Below, piece after piece: positions 15,001 through 28,500 of a stretch of 64,000 bases of DNA (the first letter of the stretch is position 1; every line of letters starts with the position of its first letter). The DNA comes from Archegozetes longisetosus. Lineage: Eukaryota > Arthropoda > Arachnida > Sarcoptiformes > Trhypochthoniidae. The position numbers and the translations under genes were made by a program. Where the stretch lies: assembly GCA_018873245.2 (NCBI GenBank), contig JAEMBT020000003.1, positions 3,119,843-3,183,842 on the forward strand, written 5' to 3'. Under the pieces are notes generated by a model, which was not told the origin of the DNA, did no database searches, and worked only from the letters and a program-made list of their open reading frames with translations.

Positions 15001-16535
15001 TAATTTATGAATCGAGAAAGTGATGGATTAGAAGTGCTTAACTTTTTAATTAATAGCTCACTTCTATTCTTTACTCGGATCTAGTTTTTTGATCAATTTA
15101 TAAGCCATAAATAAATGTTTCGAGTTAATTACCCAATCACATTGAACTTCAATATCAAGTTATGGTAATTTCGTCCAACTGTTTCGATCTGTTGACTTTT
15201 CAATTAAGAATTGGAGACTTTTATCCAGTGAGGTGGTTTTCATTTTATTAACGCTTTTAATAATGGGCATAATTTCAAGTATTTGCCTCAAAACCCAATT
15301 CTTATTCATTAGAGCGTAATTATTGATTTGTTGGATGAGAGATAACATTAAGAGTCGGAATGCGAGCTCATGGATTAAAATATTTGAAATCAGAATTAGA
15401 GTGCCATTTATGACAAGCAAAACAGAGCAATAGCCCATTTAAATAGACGCATCATAAAAGTACTAATCCGTTCGCAACTTAACCTAACTTAACTTAATGT
15501 GTATTTCATGTTTCACTTCTGGTTTTTAAATTCTTTTTTATTTTAGGATACTGATAGGCAGTAAATCTTAAAATTTGAGTATCAGAAACATATAAAAGTC
15601 ACATTAGGTAATCTTCAGTAGATTCTGTTCGACAAAACGACATGTTAATGTATCATTTTACCCAAACAGTTTCCGAAAATTTTTCCATTAACAAAAATTT
15701 GAGGCTCATTTCCAGCATAAATCAGACTTCATAATGAGTGATTTATCTATAAGTCACTGTTTCTTAAATATATTAAACTAAGAATTAAGGAACAGATGGT
15801 GAGCATTACCAGTTATTAGAATTATTTAAGCAAATAGCACTCAGAGCTTATGACAAAAACTGTGTTACTGAAACTATAATTATTATTAATTTCCTTCACA
15901 TACTATATCCCATTGATATCGGCTGTACATCTATTAGGCTTTAGTTATGAAATAACGAACCCTATGATCTCTCTTCCACGCATATCATTTTCAACAGTCT
16001 TTGTATGAATTTTTGGGCAAAATTAAGTTTTTTGCACCAGCTTTTCTGGCAATTGAGTTGTTTTTATTGACTTATTAATCAAAGTCCTTAATCTTGTTTC
16101 GTTTTGCTGGTTTGGGAGTTTTTCGTGAGTTTAAACTATTTAGTTCTAGTTTACTGATAAAAAATTGTGAACTGCTCTACTAATAGAGCTTCTGTTTACA
16201 AGTCTATAGAAAGAGACGCTTAATTCTGTACAAAAAATTCATATTACTTCTCATCAGATATATTGCATTACGAAAGCCTATGAGAAAATTGACATTTTTT
16301 TATTGACATCACGACATTTGAGAAAATAATTAGTTTGCATGAAAATGACTTTTTGATGTAATGCATAAGTTATCGAATATTAGAGAATGAGAAAATCCTT
16401 ACTTTTGCTTAGCAATAATCCGCTTTCAATAAGTTTTTTATTTCTTAATTACATCAATTTTGCAACTCCATAGGCTTAACAAAATCAGATAGAAAACTAT
16501 TCTAGAAATTTGATGCTTAAGCCATGAAGGAGAGG

Positions 16536-16565
16536 GTAAACTGATTTTGAAGAAAATCAGTTTAC
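16536..16565. repeat. perfect 13-bp-stem hairpin
   Basis: GTAAACTGATTTT and AAAATCAGTTTAC are exact reverse complements separated by the 4-base loop GAAG. The hairpin lies in the presumed intron about 270 bp downstream of the 16840-17155 exon on the minus strand. A perfect 13-bp stem with a tetraloop is uncommon by chance, but no function can be assigned. Confidence 0.6.
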
Positions 16566-16839
16566 AGCTTAAAAATGAAAACTGAATTTAAAAGAATCTG
16601 TAGTCTGATCTTGTACCAGAATGACTTTTATCTAAATAACTGTATATTTGTATGAAACTCGTCCATGATTGAAGCACTGTAAATGTCCTAAAGCGATTTG
16701 CATTGTAAACTCAGTATGTATCTAGCAACACATGCAGTTACATAATATTGATATATGAAAATAAATGAATATTTTTCTTGACTACCCATTAATGAGAAAC
16801 GAAACGATTACGAAATGCAATCAAATATATGAGACTTAC

Positions 16840-17155
16840 CATTAGTTATCTTTCTCTCTCCAGACTGACTCGTCACACTATGAAAGCACACAGTCTTATG
16901 GTGTTGTCTTAAACTTCTATTAAATTTGAAGACAACTCCAGTTCCATCCTCAGATTCAGGAGAAGCGTTTTCTCTATAACTAGCATCTGGTTCGTGACCA
17001 TTAGAACCACTGCTGGCAATCGGCATCTGGTCCAGAGTGGTTGACGAAGACGTGCTTTGATTAGAGTCATCTTGATTTACGCCTAATGTCAAGTCACTGA
17101 CAATTATGGTGTTGAGTTTAGTCTCACTTTCCACTACATTAATACTCGTAGCCAT
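16840..17155 (-). CDS. first coding exon of an unidentified gene (partial)
   Basis: The frame opens at ATG 17155 (context CTGATGGCT) and runs 105 codons to AATG|GTAAGT, a strong donor that leaves one base of a glycine codon (phase 1). The frame extends upstream only through a GTG, so the ATG is preferred. The peptide is low-complexity and acidic/Ser-rich in its first 80 residues (runs such as NQSTSSSTTLD and ASPESEDGTG), then turns basic (FKFNRSLRQHHKTVCFHS), like a disordered cytoplasmic N-terminus before a folded or membrane domain encoded in later exons. It shows no signal peptide, membrane segment or domain. No following exon is evident in the window, so the rest probably lies beyond the left edge across an intron of more than 16 kb. 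I do not recognise the gene. Confidence 0.55.
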
Positions 17156-18775
17156 CAGTTTAGTTAATAAAAAATTCACTCCAAATTTCACTTCTTTAAT
17201 AAGTATTCAAGTATTGAAAGTATCATATGTTTAATTGATTATTCTCAAGTTTGGATACAATAAGAAAAAGTCAAAGCACGACTTATTAGCACACATTCAA
17301 AATGCATCTATAAGTTCTCGAATAGCGATTATTACTGAAAAAAGAGAAAAAATAACAATTAAATTAGTTTTACAATAAAAATAAGAAGCGACAGAAAAAG
17401 TTGAAAGTTATAATTATAACAAGAGCTTCAATTGTGCACTTACAGCATTTGAAAACTAGCTATTCATTAGTTTTAGCACACATTCCGGTATATACAGTAC
17501 TTTGGAGTACTGTACTTTTGTTTTGTCTCTATTCCGAAAGTATTTTTATTTCAGCCTATTACTAAATAGAAAATTTAGATCTGGCCTCAAATCTACATTC
17601 CAATTATCTATTATTCTTCGAAATTACTTTTAGGATAAAAAATTAAGTATGAAATTCAAACTAATAAAATTTCTCCCTTATGAGTTTTTTCAACTCATTC
17701 ATTGACTGAACTGAAAATCGCGTTCAATGTCTTTATCCCTACGAAGAATTGCTTACTATTGATATTAGTTTTGTTGATAACCTACTCTCTAATAGCTTCG
17801 TAGAGGAGAAGGATGTTTGTTGTCATAGAGATATAGAAAGCTGTGACGATTCTGGTTATTAGGAATGCTATGTTCATAGATTACGAGCTCTAACACCCAC
17901 TATTGTATAACGCTTGAATTTCATATACTTGAAAGGATATGATTTCATTAATAAATAGACTATTAAACGATTTAATCAAATATTTGTTATATATAAATTA
18001 TATCTATTAACGAGATTATATCTAGACTACTCCTAGACTCCTAATCAATTAATTACTGATTCAAATATTTTGATCTATGACTTACTGTGTATTTTCTTGG
18101 ATGCACAGTATTTAACAAACTATGAAATATGGTCTTTTGAGGGTTATTTCCATATAATTGACTTAATACTTGGGAATGCAACTGTAAGTCTATTTCCTTT
18201 AGTATATTATACTTTGGATTGAGCGCTCGATTTCAAAGTAAGCATCGAAAAGTACAGAGTTCGCAACCAATAAATTTGGATACTTTACGAGCATATTATC
18301 GCACAACTTGAGGCACTTATATTGCAAATAGTCATTAAGATTGCTATTACATTATACGGCAAAATACAGACATAAATCAGGTTCTAATGTTCTTTTAGTA
18401 GGATTTCAAACACATATGACTGTAATTTATATTCTTTTCAAACACCATACGCACATTCATACAGAAAAATAGTTTCTTTGATCACTAAAGCCATCTGACA
18501 TTTACTATACTTAATAAGTTCATATTCTTATATACGACTATCATTCCAAATATCGATTCTTAGACTTAGTTCTAAATTATAAGGTGAAGGTCAGAGGGTT
18601 TTTGTCTTATCAAAAGATATAACAGACTTATTATACGAGCTCGAATTGAAAGTTTTCTTTTTAAGTGCATCAAGTCATGCAAAACAATGTTAATGTTCTG
18701 CCATGGCAATACGAAAAACTTTAGTGCCTAAGCTTAACCAAAATGTACTTTGCGTCCCATATTTACGTTCAAATA

Positions 18776-18839
<64 letters not shown>

Positions 18840-19557
18840 TTCCTCTGTTTCTCTCTTCCTTTCATTGCCATACACTTATATTTCTCTCCCTACAGTCTGC
18901 TATGATTTCTTTGAGAGTAAGCGCAAACCCAAACCCAAAGGACGTGATAAAACTTAGTAGTTATTAATAGCATCAGCGAAATCACACTTCAAATATAGCA
19001 GAACAACATTTTAGCAGTTAGGCATCAACTAAAGTAGGAACTAAAACACAAGCAAAGGTCGTCCTCTACTTTCTAATCAAATTAATTGAAATTCATATTT
19101 TCATAACAAGACTCAATTGAATGCAACACTTTCTATTAAGCATTTGTCAATTAATCTTCATTACCTCAATCAAGTTTACAATTTAAGTTATGATTAGATT
19201 ATACCATCAGAAGTCTGTGTAATTATTAAGAATTTACAAAAAGCCAACATTTTCAAGTTTAATGTTTTGCAAGTTATAAGAATTAATCAATTGTTTCATA
19301 TGTGGAAGCCAACAAAATCTAATTAAGAAATGTTCAATGATTTATGCCTTATGTGAAAATAATTTTTATTAATTGAGTTTTGGTTGTGGAAACATTTGAT
19401 TCACATTTTTTTCTTGTGATAGTAAAACCGAATTGATTGATGTTAATTTATAAGTAAAGACTATTTATTGGTAGCACTGGATTCTGTCAATTGGAAAGCC
19501 TTAATCGCAGCGATCAAGTGTCGGAAATACAATCTTCATAAAATAGAAGCTCAAACC
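17156..19557. other. divergent intergenic region with (CT)n tract
   Basis: This separates the minus-strand exon ending at 17155 from the plus-strand F-box gene starting at 19558, so both promoters should lie here. It holds a small palindrome around TACAGTACTTTGGAGTACTG (near 17492-17514) and the 59-bp CT microsatellite at 18779-18837. Open frames across the microsatellite are repeat artefacts. I see no clear TATA box or initiator. Confidence 0.5.
18779..18837. repeat. (TC)n dinucleotide microsatellite
   Basis: About 29 uninterrupted TC units. GAGA-type tracts can bind GAGA factor in insects. Its place between two divergent genes makes a regulatory role possible but unproven. Confidence 0.95.
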
Positions 19558-22500
19558 ATGAGCTCGGAAAATCAGATTTCAACTCCTTATGACTTCAATA
19601 CGAGGTATTCAATCTAACCCTAATGTGATCTTTGTATCAATTGCTCAGTTAATACGTTTACTTTAGAAGTTAATAGTGGTTTCAACTTGTGTGATCATTT
19701 ATTTCTCAAATAAAAAGATTCAATTCAACACTAAATTGAAGCCTTTAAGTAGTGTATTTGCTTTTTCCAAATTGATTTAACAAAAATCAATTATTTCTGT
19801 CTAGTCGTTGATTTGGTGCGCATTTTAAAAACAAAACCCCTCAACAGTAGTAAACAGTGAAACCTGTCTAACTTAAACATGCAACTGTGTACTTTTTAAA
19901 AATAGATTTGATAAATACACACAAAATGTAGGTTTACTTTTTTTTAATTCTTTTATAAAACTTTATGACTGCGTGTTAGACATGTTTTATTCTATAAACA
20001 AGATTGAGTTATTAACAGAATTCGTTCTAGATTTATCAAAAATAAAAGTCCTTAAGAAATTTTTCAGATAATTATTCAACTGAAATATAAGTTAAATTGG
20101 ATTATTATTAGATAGAGACTAGAATTAAGCAATATTTGAGTGGATAAAACAATTTTTGTCTTGACAAAAGGTGATCCCCTGATCTCATAAATTGTATTTA
20201 ATTTGTAAATGATATTGCATTGTTATAATCAACAAATCCTAAAATTAATCAATTTGCAGCGACACAATAAAAGAGCCGGAAAGCTTGTGGCAAACACTGC
20301 CGGATATATTATTAGAAGAAATATTTTCAATGCTGTCAATAAAAGAAAGACATATCGCATCACAAGTTTGCAGGAATTGGTTTCGAATATTTCATTCATC
20401 TGCAGTCTGGTCAACATTCATCCTCGATGACGTGACACTCACCAAGCGAAAATACAATTATTACTTGGGATATCAGCGAGTTCTTGATCATTACCGAACT
20501 CAGGTCTCATATTGAATACAGAACCACAATAATAGAAACAAAAGCATAGCGCTATTCAATTAACACTCCAATGATAATCATTCGAACTCGAGATCATTTT
20601 TAAATTGCAAACAATTCACGTAAAATAAATGATTGATATTTCGTATGCGCTATGCATTTGAATTATTATTGAGTGCTGTACCTGATGCTAAATTTTCCCA
20701 CAAAGATCTTTTTGAACCGAGTGGGACAACATTTACGTAGAATCATTGTGGCACCGATGGAAAATTTCTTCAATCTCTACGAATTTATCAGAATATTGTC
20801 CTATTTCGCCGAATATTTTGACGCAAATCCATTATCAAGGGTGCATACATTGGACTTCACTTTCAATTGTCATCAAATATATCGTCAGGAACACGAAAGG
20901 GGTGGGAATCAGGAGTTAGTGTTTGGTACTGGAGGCAAACTATTACAGGGCCTCAGGAGTCTCATGAGAAACCTCGAGGGTAAGTCTCAATGCTCACAAT
21001 TATGATATACTTTTATCATTTTTCCATAAATTTTTGATTAAAAGTTATGTATTTTTTTTTATATAAAGTCTCTAATAATAGAACTATTGTTATGTAAGAT
21101 CGAGATATAAGATTAAAAAGTTAGTAAGAATAAGATGAATATTATCTAAGAAAAATATATTGTAACCACATTTGAAAATGAAGAGCCTTATAAAACATAA
21201 GTTATAACCTGAGCTTAGGTAATAACTTATAATATATTTTGAAAAAGTGAGGAACATTACTTTCGTTACACAAAAGTTATTGAGCTTAAAGTTTAATAGA
21301 GTGTTGCTTTTCAACTCGCAAGTTGGTATTTTTGTTACAGTAATAAAAAAGAGCAAAAACTGAATTGAACTTCTTTTATGAGTTACCATAAAGAATATAA
21401 GATAGTTTTAATACTATGCTTCACAGAGATATTCAAAATAGAAAACATATAACCAGTAGTTTTCTTTCCAATTTAGTTACGATTTGCTCTGTTCTCGCAG
21501 TAATACATTTGATGTACCTTTTATGATTTTAATCTATTTTTCTAATGTTATTTTTTAATGTCAGTGAAATGAGTAGTAATGAGTAGTAATTTAATTTTTT
21601 TATAGCAATTAAATATGAAGTTATCGCGATTTTGTAAGCTTTCTCATCCACAAAAAATATTTGAAGTTACATTCAGAATATTAACTTTTGTAATATCTTT
21701 GTATATAATAGGTCCAAAATAGTTAAGGTTTAGAAATTTGATTTCATATAATGTAAACTGAGATATATTTTGAATCCATAAGAAATTTTGAGAAACAGAA
21801 CTTATATGACTTCAAGAGTAGGTCCAATCGGAAATCGATAGCTTAAGTCTTTTAGCCGTATATCCCAATGATGTTTTATTTATAGGAGTCAGGTTAAAAT
21901 TACTTGTATATTCCTTTTAATTTGAAAGAAAACTTTTCAGATCAAAACTCAGTCTTTAGGATAATATAAAAACAGATTTTGAAGTTTGGCTTTACAACTA
22001 ATAGACTTTACGAACATCTAAAATATCGTAAGGAGATATGGTTGAACATCATGAAACTAAGTTTCAGGTTTTTATTGAAATATAATCGACATGAAAGTCA
22101 ACATAACATCTACTCTACTAAAGCTTAATCTTCAACTAAATGAAATTGAGAGATCGTCCTTCTTGGCAAATTCTTCCTTTATATTTAATGAAATCTAACT
22201 CATAACATTAAATTTCATGAGAAATAAATTTGATCAAATGTTATCGCAATATCTCTAAAATGTTGAGATATTCAATTTTTGATTTTTCTACGTTTCATGT
22301 ATTCTTTTGCTAGATTTCATGTCATCAATATATCAATATTATAAGAATATCAGAATATTCCAGAATAAAAACAGCCAAATGAAAAGTTAATTTTTGTGCT
22401 ACACATTCACGTCATAATAATAACTTGAACCAAATTAAATAAACACCTTAGATCTTATAAAAACAATAATGCAATATAACAGCAATTTTATATATTCAAT

Positions 22501-25500
22501 ATTGAAAAATTGATACTGTTTCATTTGATTACTATGTACTGCATTGAAGTCTGAATATCTAATTTTATATATAGTTGCCATTTGTTATAAAATAAGCCTT
22601 CATTACTGATGCTTATTATGACATTTATTAAAGCTGAATGTGGAGACTGGCTTTCAATATGATCTCTAGTGGTCAGTGCTATCTGGGCGGCAGGTCTAAA
22701 ATTCAGTTGAACATGCCAAAATACTGTTAAATAATAAAAAAAAGTATAAAATAAAATAATTTCTTTCGTAAAAAAAAATTATGAATTACATGAACAGAAA
22801 GTAAGAAAAAAATCCTGAATATCGTAACAAATTTCAAGTTCTAATTGAAATACGAGTCTCGAATATTTGAATTTTATTTAGAAGTGTTAGGAATAAAGCT
22901 TAGTTGCCTCAGGGCTAAGCTTAATGTTAGATAGATTTCAATTTTTGATATAAAGGGTTAATGATCATCCATATAAATCGTTTTTATAAGTAAGCAATTT
23001 AAATTTAAATATTTCTCTTTCAAATTCAAATCTTAAAACTTTTCAAAAAATTACCTGAACAAATTTTTAATAGCTATAATTGCGTTTATGACTTTTATTT
23101 AGCAAATAAATAATCATTTTTAAGTTGAAAGTTGATATAAAATATACTTTAGAATAATCAGAAAGATATTTTCATCATCCATCGAATAGTCACATAGAAG
23201 TTCTTATTATTTTTACTATTGAAATAGCTTTAATCCGATCAAGTTATTACATCCTTCTTCTTGTTATAAAGATGACTTATTTTTTACATGTAAATAATTG
23301 AGTTTGTTCAAAACGACGTCTTTTTGTTACTATATAGAACTTGCTATGAAGAACTAAGATATATTTTAAGTCTAAAATGTTTGATTCTTAGTCGTTTGAT
23401 AGCTTCTACAGAGTTCCAGAATTTTCTAGTGACTGGAATAAACTCAATGAAAATAAAGTTAAATCAAACTTTATTATAGTTGCCCCGAAGGCTATTTTTG
23501 ACATTTTGCCGATTTATTAATGAAACTCATTTTTCGAAGCTATTTATAGAATAAAGTTTGTCAAGTTTGAAACCTTCGCAGAGATCTTATATTTGGAGGA
23601 AATTTTAATCGAAAATATGTTCAACTCATTAAATTTTCAAATTGTTTGCTCCTTTCATTCAAGCTTTTAGTGATTTAGTCGCAGATAAAATCTTATACTA
23701 ATTAAAGTTACGGACTAATGCAAAAAGTTTAATTAGTAATAATTATCTGAAAGCAATGACAATATGAATGTTAATTTTTAATGTTTTATATTGATTTCGC
23801 TAAATAATTACAGTTTCTGGTAATGTGAGGCAGTCCTAAAAATAGGAATAAATAAAATATATTTAAATGTGAATAACAAGTTTTAGTTGAACTATATTTC
23901 GATGAGGAAAACTTTGCACTAAGAGTAGAATTAAGTTTATTAAGTTGTCATAAGTAAATGATAAATATAACTATGATTTCAAATAATCAAACGCTCCATA
24001 GAAGTAACTTGAAATAGATTTTTGAAAACAAGAAACAATAACTTTTATTAATAGAATTCTTCGAAAAGCAATTGTTTTGGGAGAAGAATAAGTTTCAAGT
24101 AAATCAAATTGAGCTTAAATTAAACATCAGCTTCGATTGTAAATGATTATGTTATTTGATTACAACACATCTATTATTTAACATAATTTACTCGAAAATG
24201 TTTACACAATTCTTAAGCTTTGATCTAATAGAGAGAAATTAGGTTAGAAAAATACTTCAAAATTGTTTTTAATACTTCCAAAGTTTGAGTAACATTAGAA
24301 AATTAAACTAAAATCAATCGATAATTATTTAAATCCAACAGAGATTTCTAAGATTTCAGAAGATATTATTAATGGTTTAAAAATAAATCTCTGAACCTTT
24401 TGTGAGCATTACGAACATTGATATTTTCCATTAATTAAACGAAAAAATGAAATCAATTTAAGCAACACTCAGAATCCCAGACTTCATTGTGATTAAAGAA
24501 AACTAATTATGAATAATTTTGACGTCTCTATTCAAATTTTAAGTTAATGACATTTACAGCGCAGGCATAGTTTCATTAATTATTATATGAATTAAAGCTA
24601 TTATGCCATTATTGCGATCCTCTATTGCGTTCGGAAGTAAATGTGAAGAATAACGATATTTATTTTGCATCGTTTAGGTCTTCAACATCTGTCACTCCGC
24701 GAGTTGCTTCTTGAGCCGAATGAGGCTCAATATTTATTAGATGATGTAGCAGTAAACTGCTGCCAAACTCTTGTTTCCCTCAAAGTGATCAACTGTTCAA
24801 AGGTTCCTTATCCTATACTACATGTCGGCGTTTTTGTTAATTTGGAAACATTGGTCATTTCTCCGCAGGTACATTTATGAACTGAGAATAATTTCTTAAT
24901 TAATTGTTCAGTTATGAGTGTCAACTAAATACTTGTTCAAACTATAGCCAATCGCTATTTATTATTTTATCGCTAGATCTTAAATAATCTTTTGTTTTAT
25001 TAAAATGATTGACTGTTTGCCAGTTATTCAATAGAATGGAAATGAACTGGCACTAAAATCAGTATTTTCCAATCCAAAGTCAACTTCAATTTGATTCTGT
25101 TTTCAAATATTTTACTAACAGTTAATTCAGTTAAAACTAGAACAACTAAAATCATTAAATTAAATTATTCTAGTCATTTAATTGACACCTAAATTGAATT
25201 TAAGCTGAAACTCTGACTTTCAACATAACTACAGTCACTGAGTTACAGCTACTTTGAGATAGCCTAAAGAGACACGCACAAACAAATTAAGCTTCTACCT
25301 TAAAATTATAAAAAAATTTTCCCTAAAGCTTTGTTTTTACAATGAATTTGTGAAAAAATCTTGTATTTTTCATACCAATCATTTTTATTTTCAATGTTAT
25401 ATAGTAAGTATATGTAGTCTAGAAGCTTGCTCTAGTAATCAAAAGACAAATTTTCTATCATTTTCGTGTTTTTATCTAAACAAACTCCATTCAAGCCTTT

Positions 25501-28500
25501 TAAATGCAGGATTTAGGAAAAGTTAACTTTTTATTAACAACTTTTAGAGCTATTCATGCACTGATGTGAACTGAATGAAGTTGTGCTTTTTTAATTTATC
25601 TCTACTTAATTGTTGCCATGAAATATGAAAATTAATAGATCTTTTGATAAGATAAAATTCAATTAAATTTTTAAGGCATAAATAACTAATTAATAAGTGG
25701 TGTCGATCACCTTTAGGCAATTACTAGTAAAATCTTCTATCATAATAAAACAATTTACAGTAAGTTTGATAAGAAGCCAAATTTTTTTGTCATCAAATGT
25801 TAATGAAAGCTAACATATATAATTTCCTTATTAAGTTCATAGTTACTAACTTCAAAAATATTATTTAGATATCATTAATAAGTCATAAAAATGATTTGAG
25901 TAAACGTAACGTATTAGTTAAACAAATGAGAGTTAAAATTGAAAATTGATTTACCTTAAATATGCTCCACTACAAGTCTAGTTTGGCTTTAAGACTACTG
26001 TCAGTTCGCAGTTACTCGATTAAATACTTTGGTATTCACATTAAACTCTTTCCAAACAGAGGTCTTATGTTCCTTCTCAATTGTATTCGTTCACATCAGT
26101 TTAGAAAACTTTGTCAATTGAAGATGACACAAAAAACTAATCAATTAATCATATTTTCAGTTCAATTTCTTCCTTCAAACAAACACTGAAATCAAGACTT
26201 TTATGAAATACTTAAGCTGAATATAATATATGATTATAGCATCTGAGCGATGATGTGGTGCTGTTATTGGCAGAAAGCAGACTCACTGATCTCTGGATCG
26301 TACAAACGAAATACACAGAACTTTGTTATCCTGTTTCGATTAGAGCCTGGAAGGAGTGTCGCAAAATAAACGTAAAGTTGCGCATTCATTTGGTTGTTAC
26401 GGGAAAAGTTAAGACTGAGGCCAGTCATACATTTAGTCAACCTTTAAAAAATCATACCAAATCTAACTTATATTTTCTAAATTTTTCTCTCTCCCTCTTT
26501 TGTTCTCTAATTGTTTTTCTTTTGAGAAGACTTTGTTTCGAGCTCTAATTTTGTAATGCTAGGTATATAAGGAATGACATAGTTTTATGTCTTTGTGCTT
26601 TATTTCAAGTTTCGAGCACTTATTTCTTAAGTTTATTACTACAAAGTTTGAAATATAAGATAATTTGTTCTTTTCTGAAAAGTACTGGTTATTTTTTAAA
26701 TCTGAAACACTCCAACTTTAATATGAAGCATTAGTTTTTAAACGGCTTTTAATGAGCAATTATTTATCATTTTTATCACATTTACTTATTATTTTGATTG
26801 ATATCTAGAGACAAGTGCATGAATTAAGTTTATTGATCTTATTTTTAGAGAGTAATGACAAGCAAATTTTTAAAAATTCATTTAGCCCAAAGTAATTACA
26901 AAACTGAATCAATCGAAACTTAGGCAAACAGTTTGAAAGAGAAATATCTGTTCTCGAATTATAGATCGTTTGGCAGGAATGTGCTTCAGTCAAATCGATC
27001 ATCTACGATACTCCATATTGCAAAATAAAGAGTGAATCAATCTTAATGGCAGTAGCGCTATATTCGCAACACTTGGAACACTTTGCTTTTCATGGTCTGC
27101 CAAGATTTCATATGCCTAAACAATTCAGCCAAAGAGCTGATACTTCACTGGTAAAATTCTTATACAAATTCAAGTTTCTCAATTAACTAGACACATTTAA
27201 TGAAACTTTCAAACTAACAGTTTGAACGATTGAAGGGACATATGGAAAAAGGACAAATTCAAATCTTAATTATTGCCCCTTTAATATTGAATGCAGTCAC
27301 TTATGATTTGCGCTAAACCCACTTAAGCGAAAGCTATTTGCGCAAAAGCTACTTAAGCAAAAGGCCATTTGAGCCAAAGATAATGAACACACTAATTTTT
27401 TACAACTACTTACATTTCTTATCGCAATTTTATTCTTTAATTTTACTAATTCACAAATTATAAGATAATGAATATAAGTGACAAATTTTTAGACACTGTC
27501 AATAATCAAAAAGCTCTTATCCCGGATCTATTTTTCATTTTGTCAGAATCCAATTAGAAAAATTCGAAACTCAGGCTAAATATATTCTTATAGGAATGAC
27601 TATTCTTTAGAAAATGTGTTCGACAAACGACATCACTGAGTCTTTAGATGATAATAATGGTGACTGGAATTCAATTGTCGGAGAAGCACTTATATTAGAT
27701 AACTTTTTATATGTGCTAGAAATTTATTCGAGATTAAAATTGAATTTTAAATGGCTAAGCTATATTTGATACTTTCTTCATAGAATTGAGTTTACTTATT
27801 CTGAATAGATTCAAATAAATCGATAATGAAAAATTTCACTCAATTCATTTTTGCTTAAGTGACTTTTGCTCAAAAGACTCGCTTTAAATGACTTTTCGCT
27901 GAGTGACTTTCGCCCGAATGGGTTTTGTTTAAGTGGGTTTCGCGCGTTTGGCACATAATCATAAAATAGAACTGAGTTTGATAGAAATGACGTATACTAT
28001 ATCTGATACTAGATCATCATAAGAACAAGTACTGGAGCTTGTGATTGCCTCAATGCCTTCTATTGATTAAGTTATGATTGAGTTTTTATTTGGTTCTTAT
28101 TGACTACTAAAAGGGTAAAACACACAAAACGCACAACAATGTATTTGGCTTTTGTCCATATGATCTCTCAATTATATAATATTTGATTTTGCTCTTAGTG
28201 CTTTTCTTTGCAGCCAACGTCTAACAGTCTCTTATGACACTTTTACTATGACTAGATTTTTAATTAAATTTGAACATTTTATCTTATTACTATATAAGTA
28301 TTTAACAAGTATTATTATCTCAAAGCTATTGTAATTTGATCCGTCATAAAAAAAAGAGTGCTTCTTTTCTAAAATAAGCGTTCAAAAAGATAACACAATA
28401 ATTTTGATCATTCACACAAAGGCTGACAGTTCAAGAATTTTAATATTCACGAGAATCTAACATCAATAAAAAAAATGAAACCATAACTGAAAATTGCAAT

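Larger units (their letters stand above)
1..16839. other. 16.8-kb AT-rich stretch without a convincing gene (probable intron)
   Basis: No open frame here shows a recognisable domain, splice-consistent neighbours or a codon pattern unlike the background. The next coding exon to the right (16840-17155, minus strand) ends in a clean GTAAGT donor pointing into this stretch and has no acceptable continuation that I can find, so most of it is probably that gene's first intron, with the rest beyond the left edge. It holds two CAGTC-ended inverted-repeat elements (6114-6554, 9538-9710), a possible broken zinc-finger-like coding relic (3093-3406), a 25-bp AT palindrome (12031-12055) and a 13-bp-stem hairpin (16536-16565). 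Confidence 0.5.

Noticed and set aside
15160..15438. 92-codon minus-strand frame with hydrophobic N-terminal half, considered as a chemoreceptor fragment
   Set aside because: No family motif, no splice signals with a neighbour, and AT-rich composition readily gives such frames.
18690..18967. Open frames on both strands across the CT microsatellite (Ser/Leu repeats, Arg/Glu repeats)
   Set aside because: They exist because a dinucleotide repeat has no stop codons. No splice or domain support.
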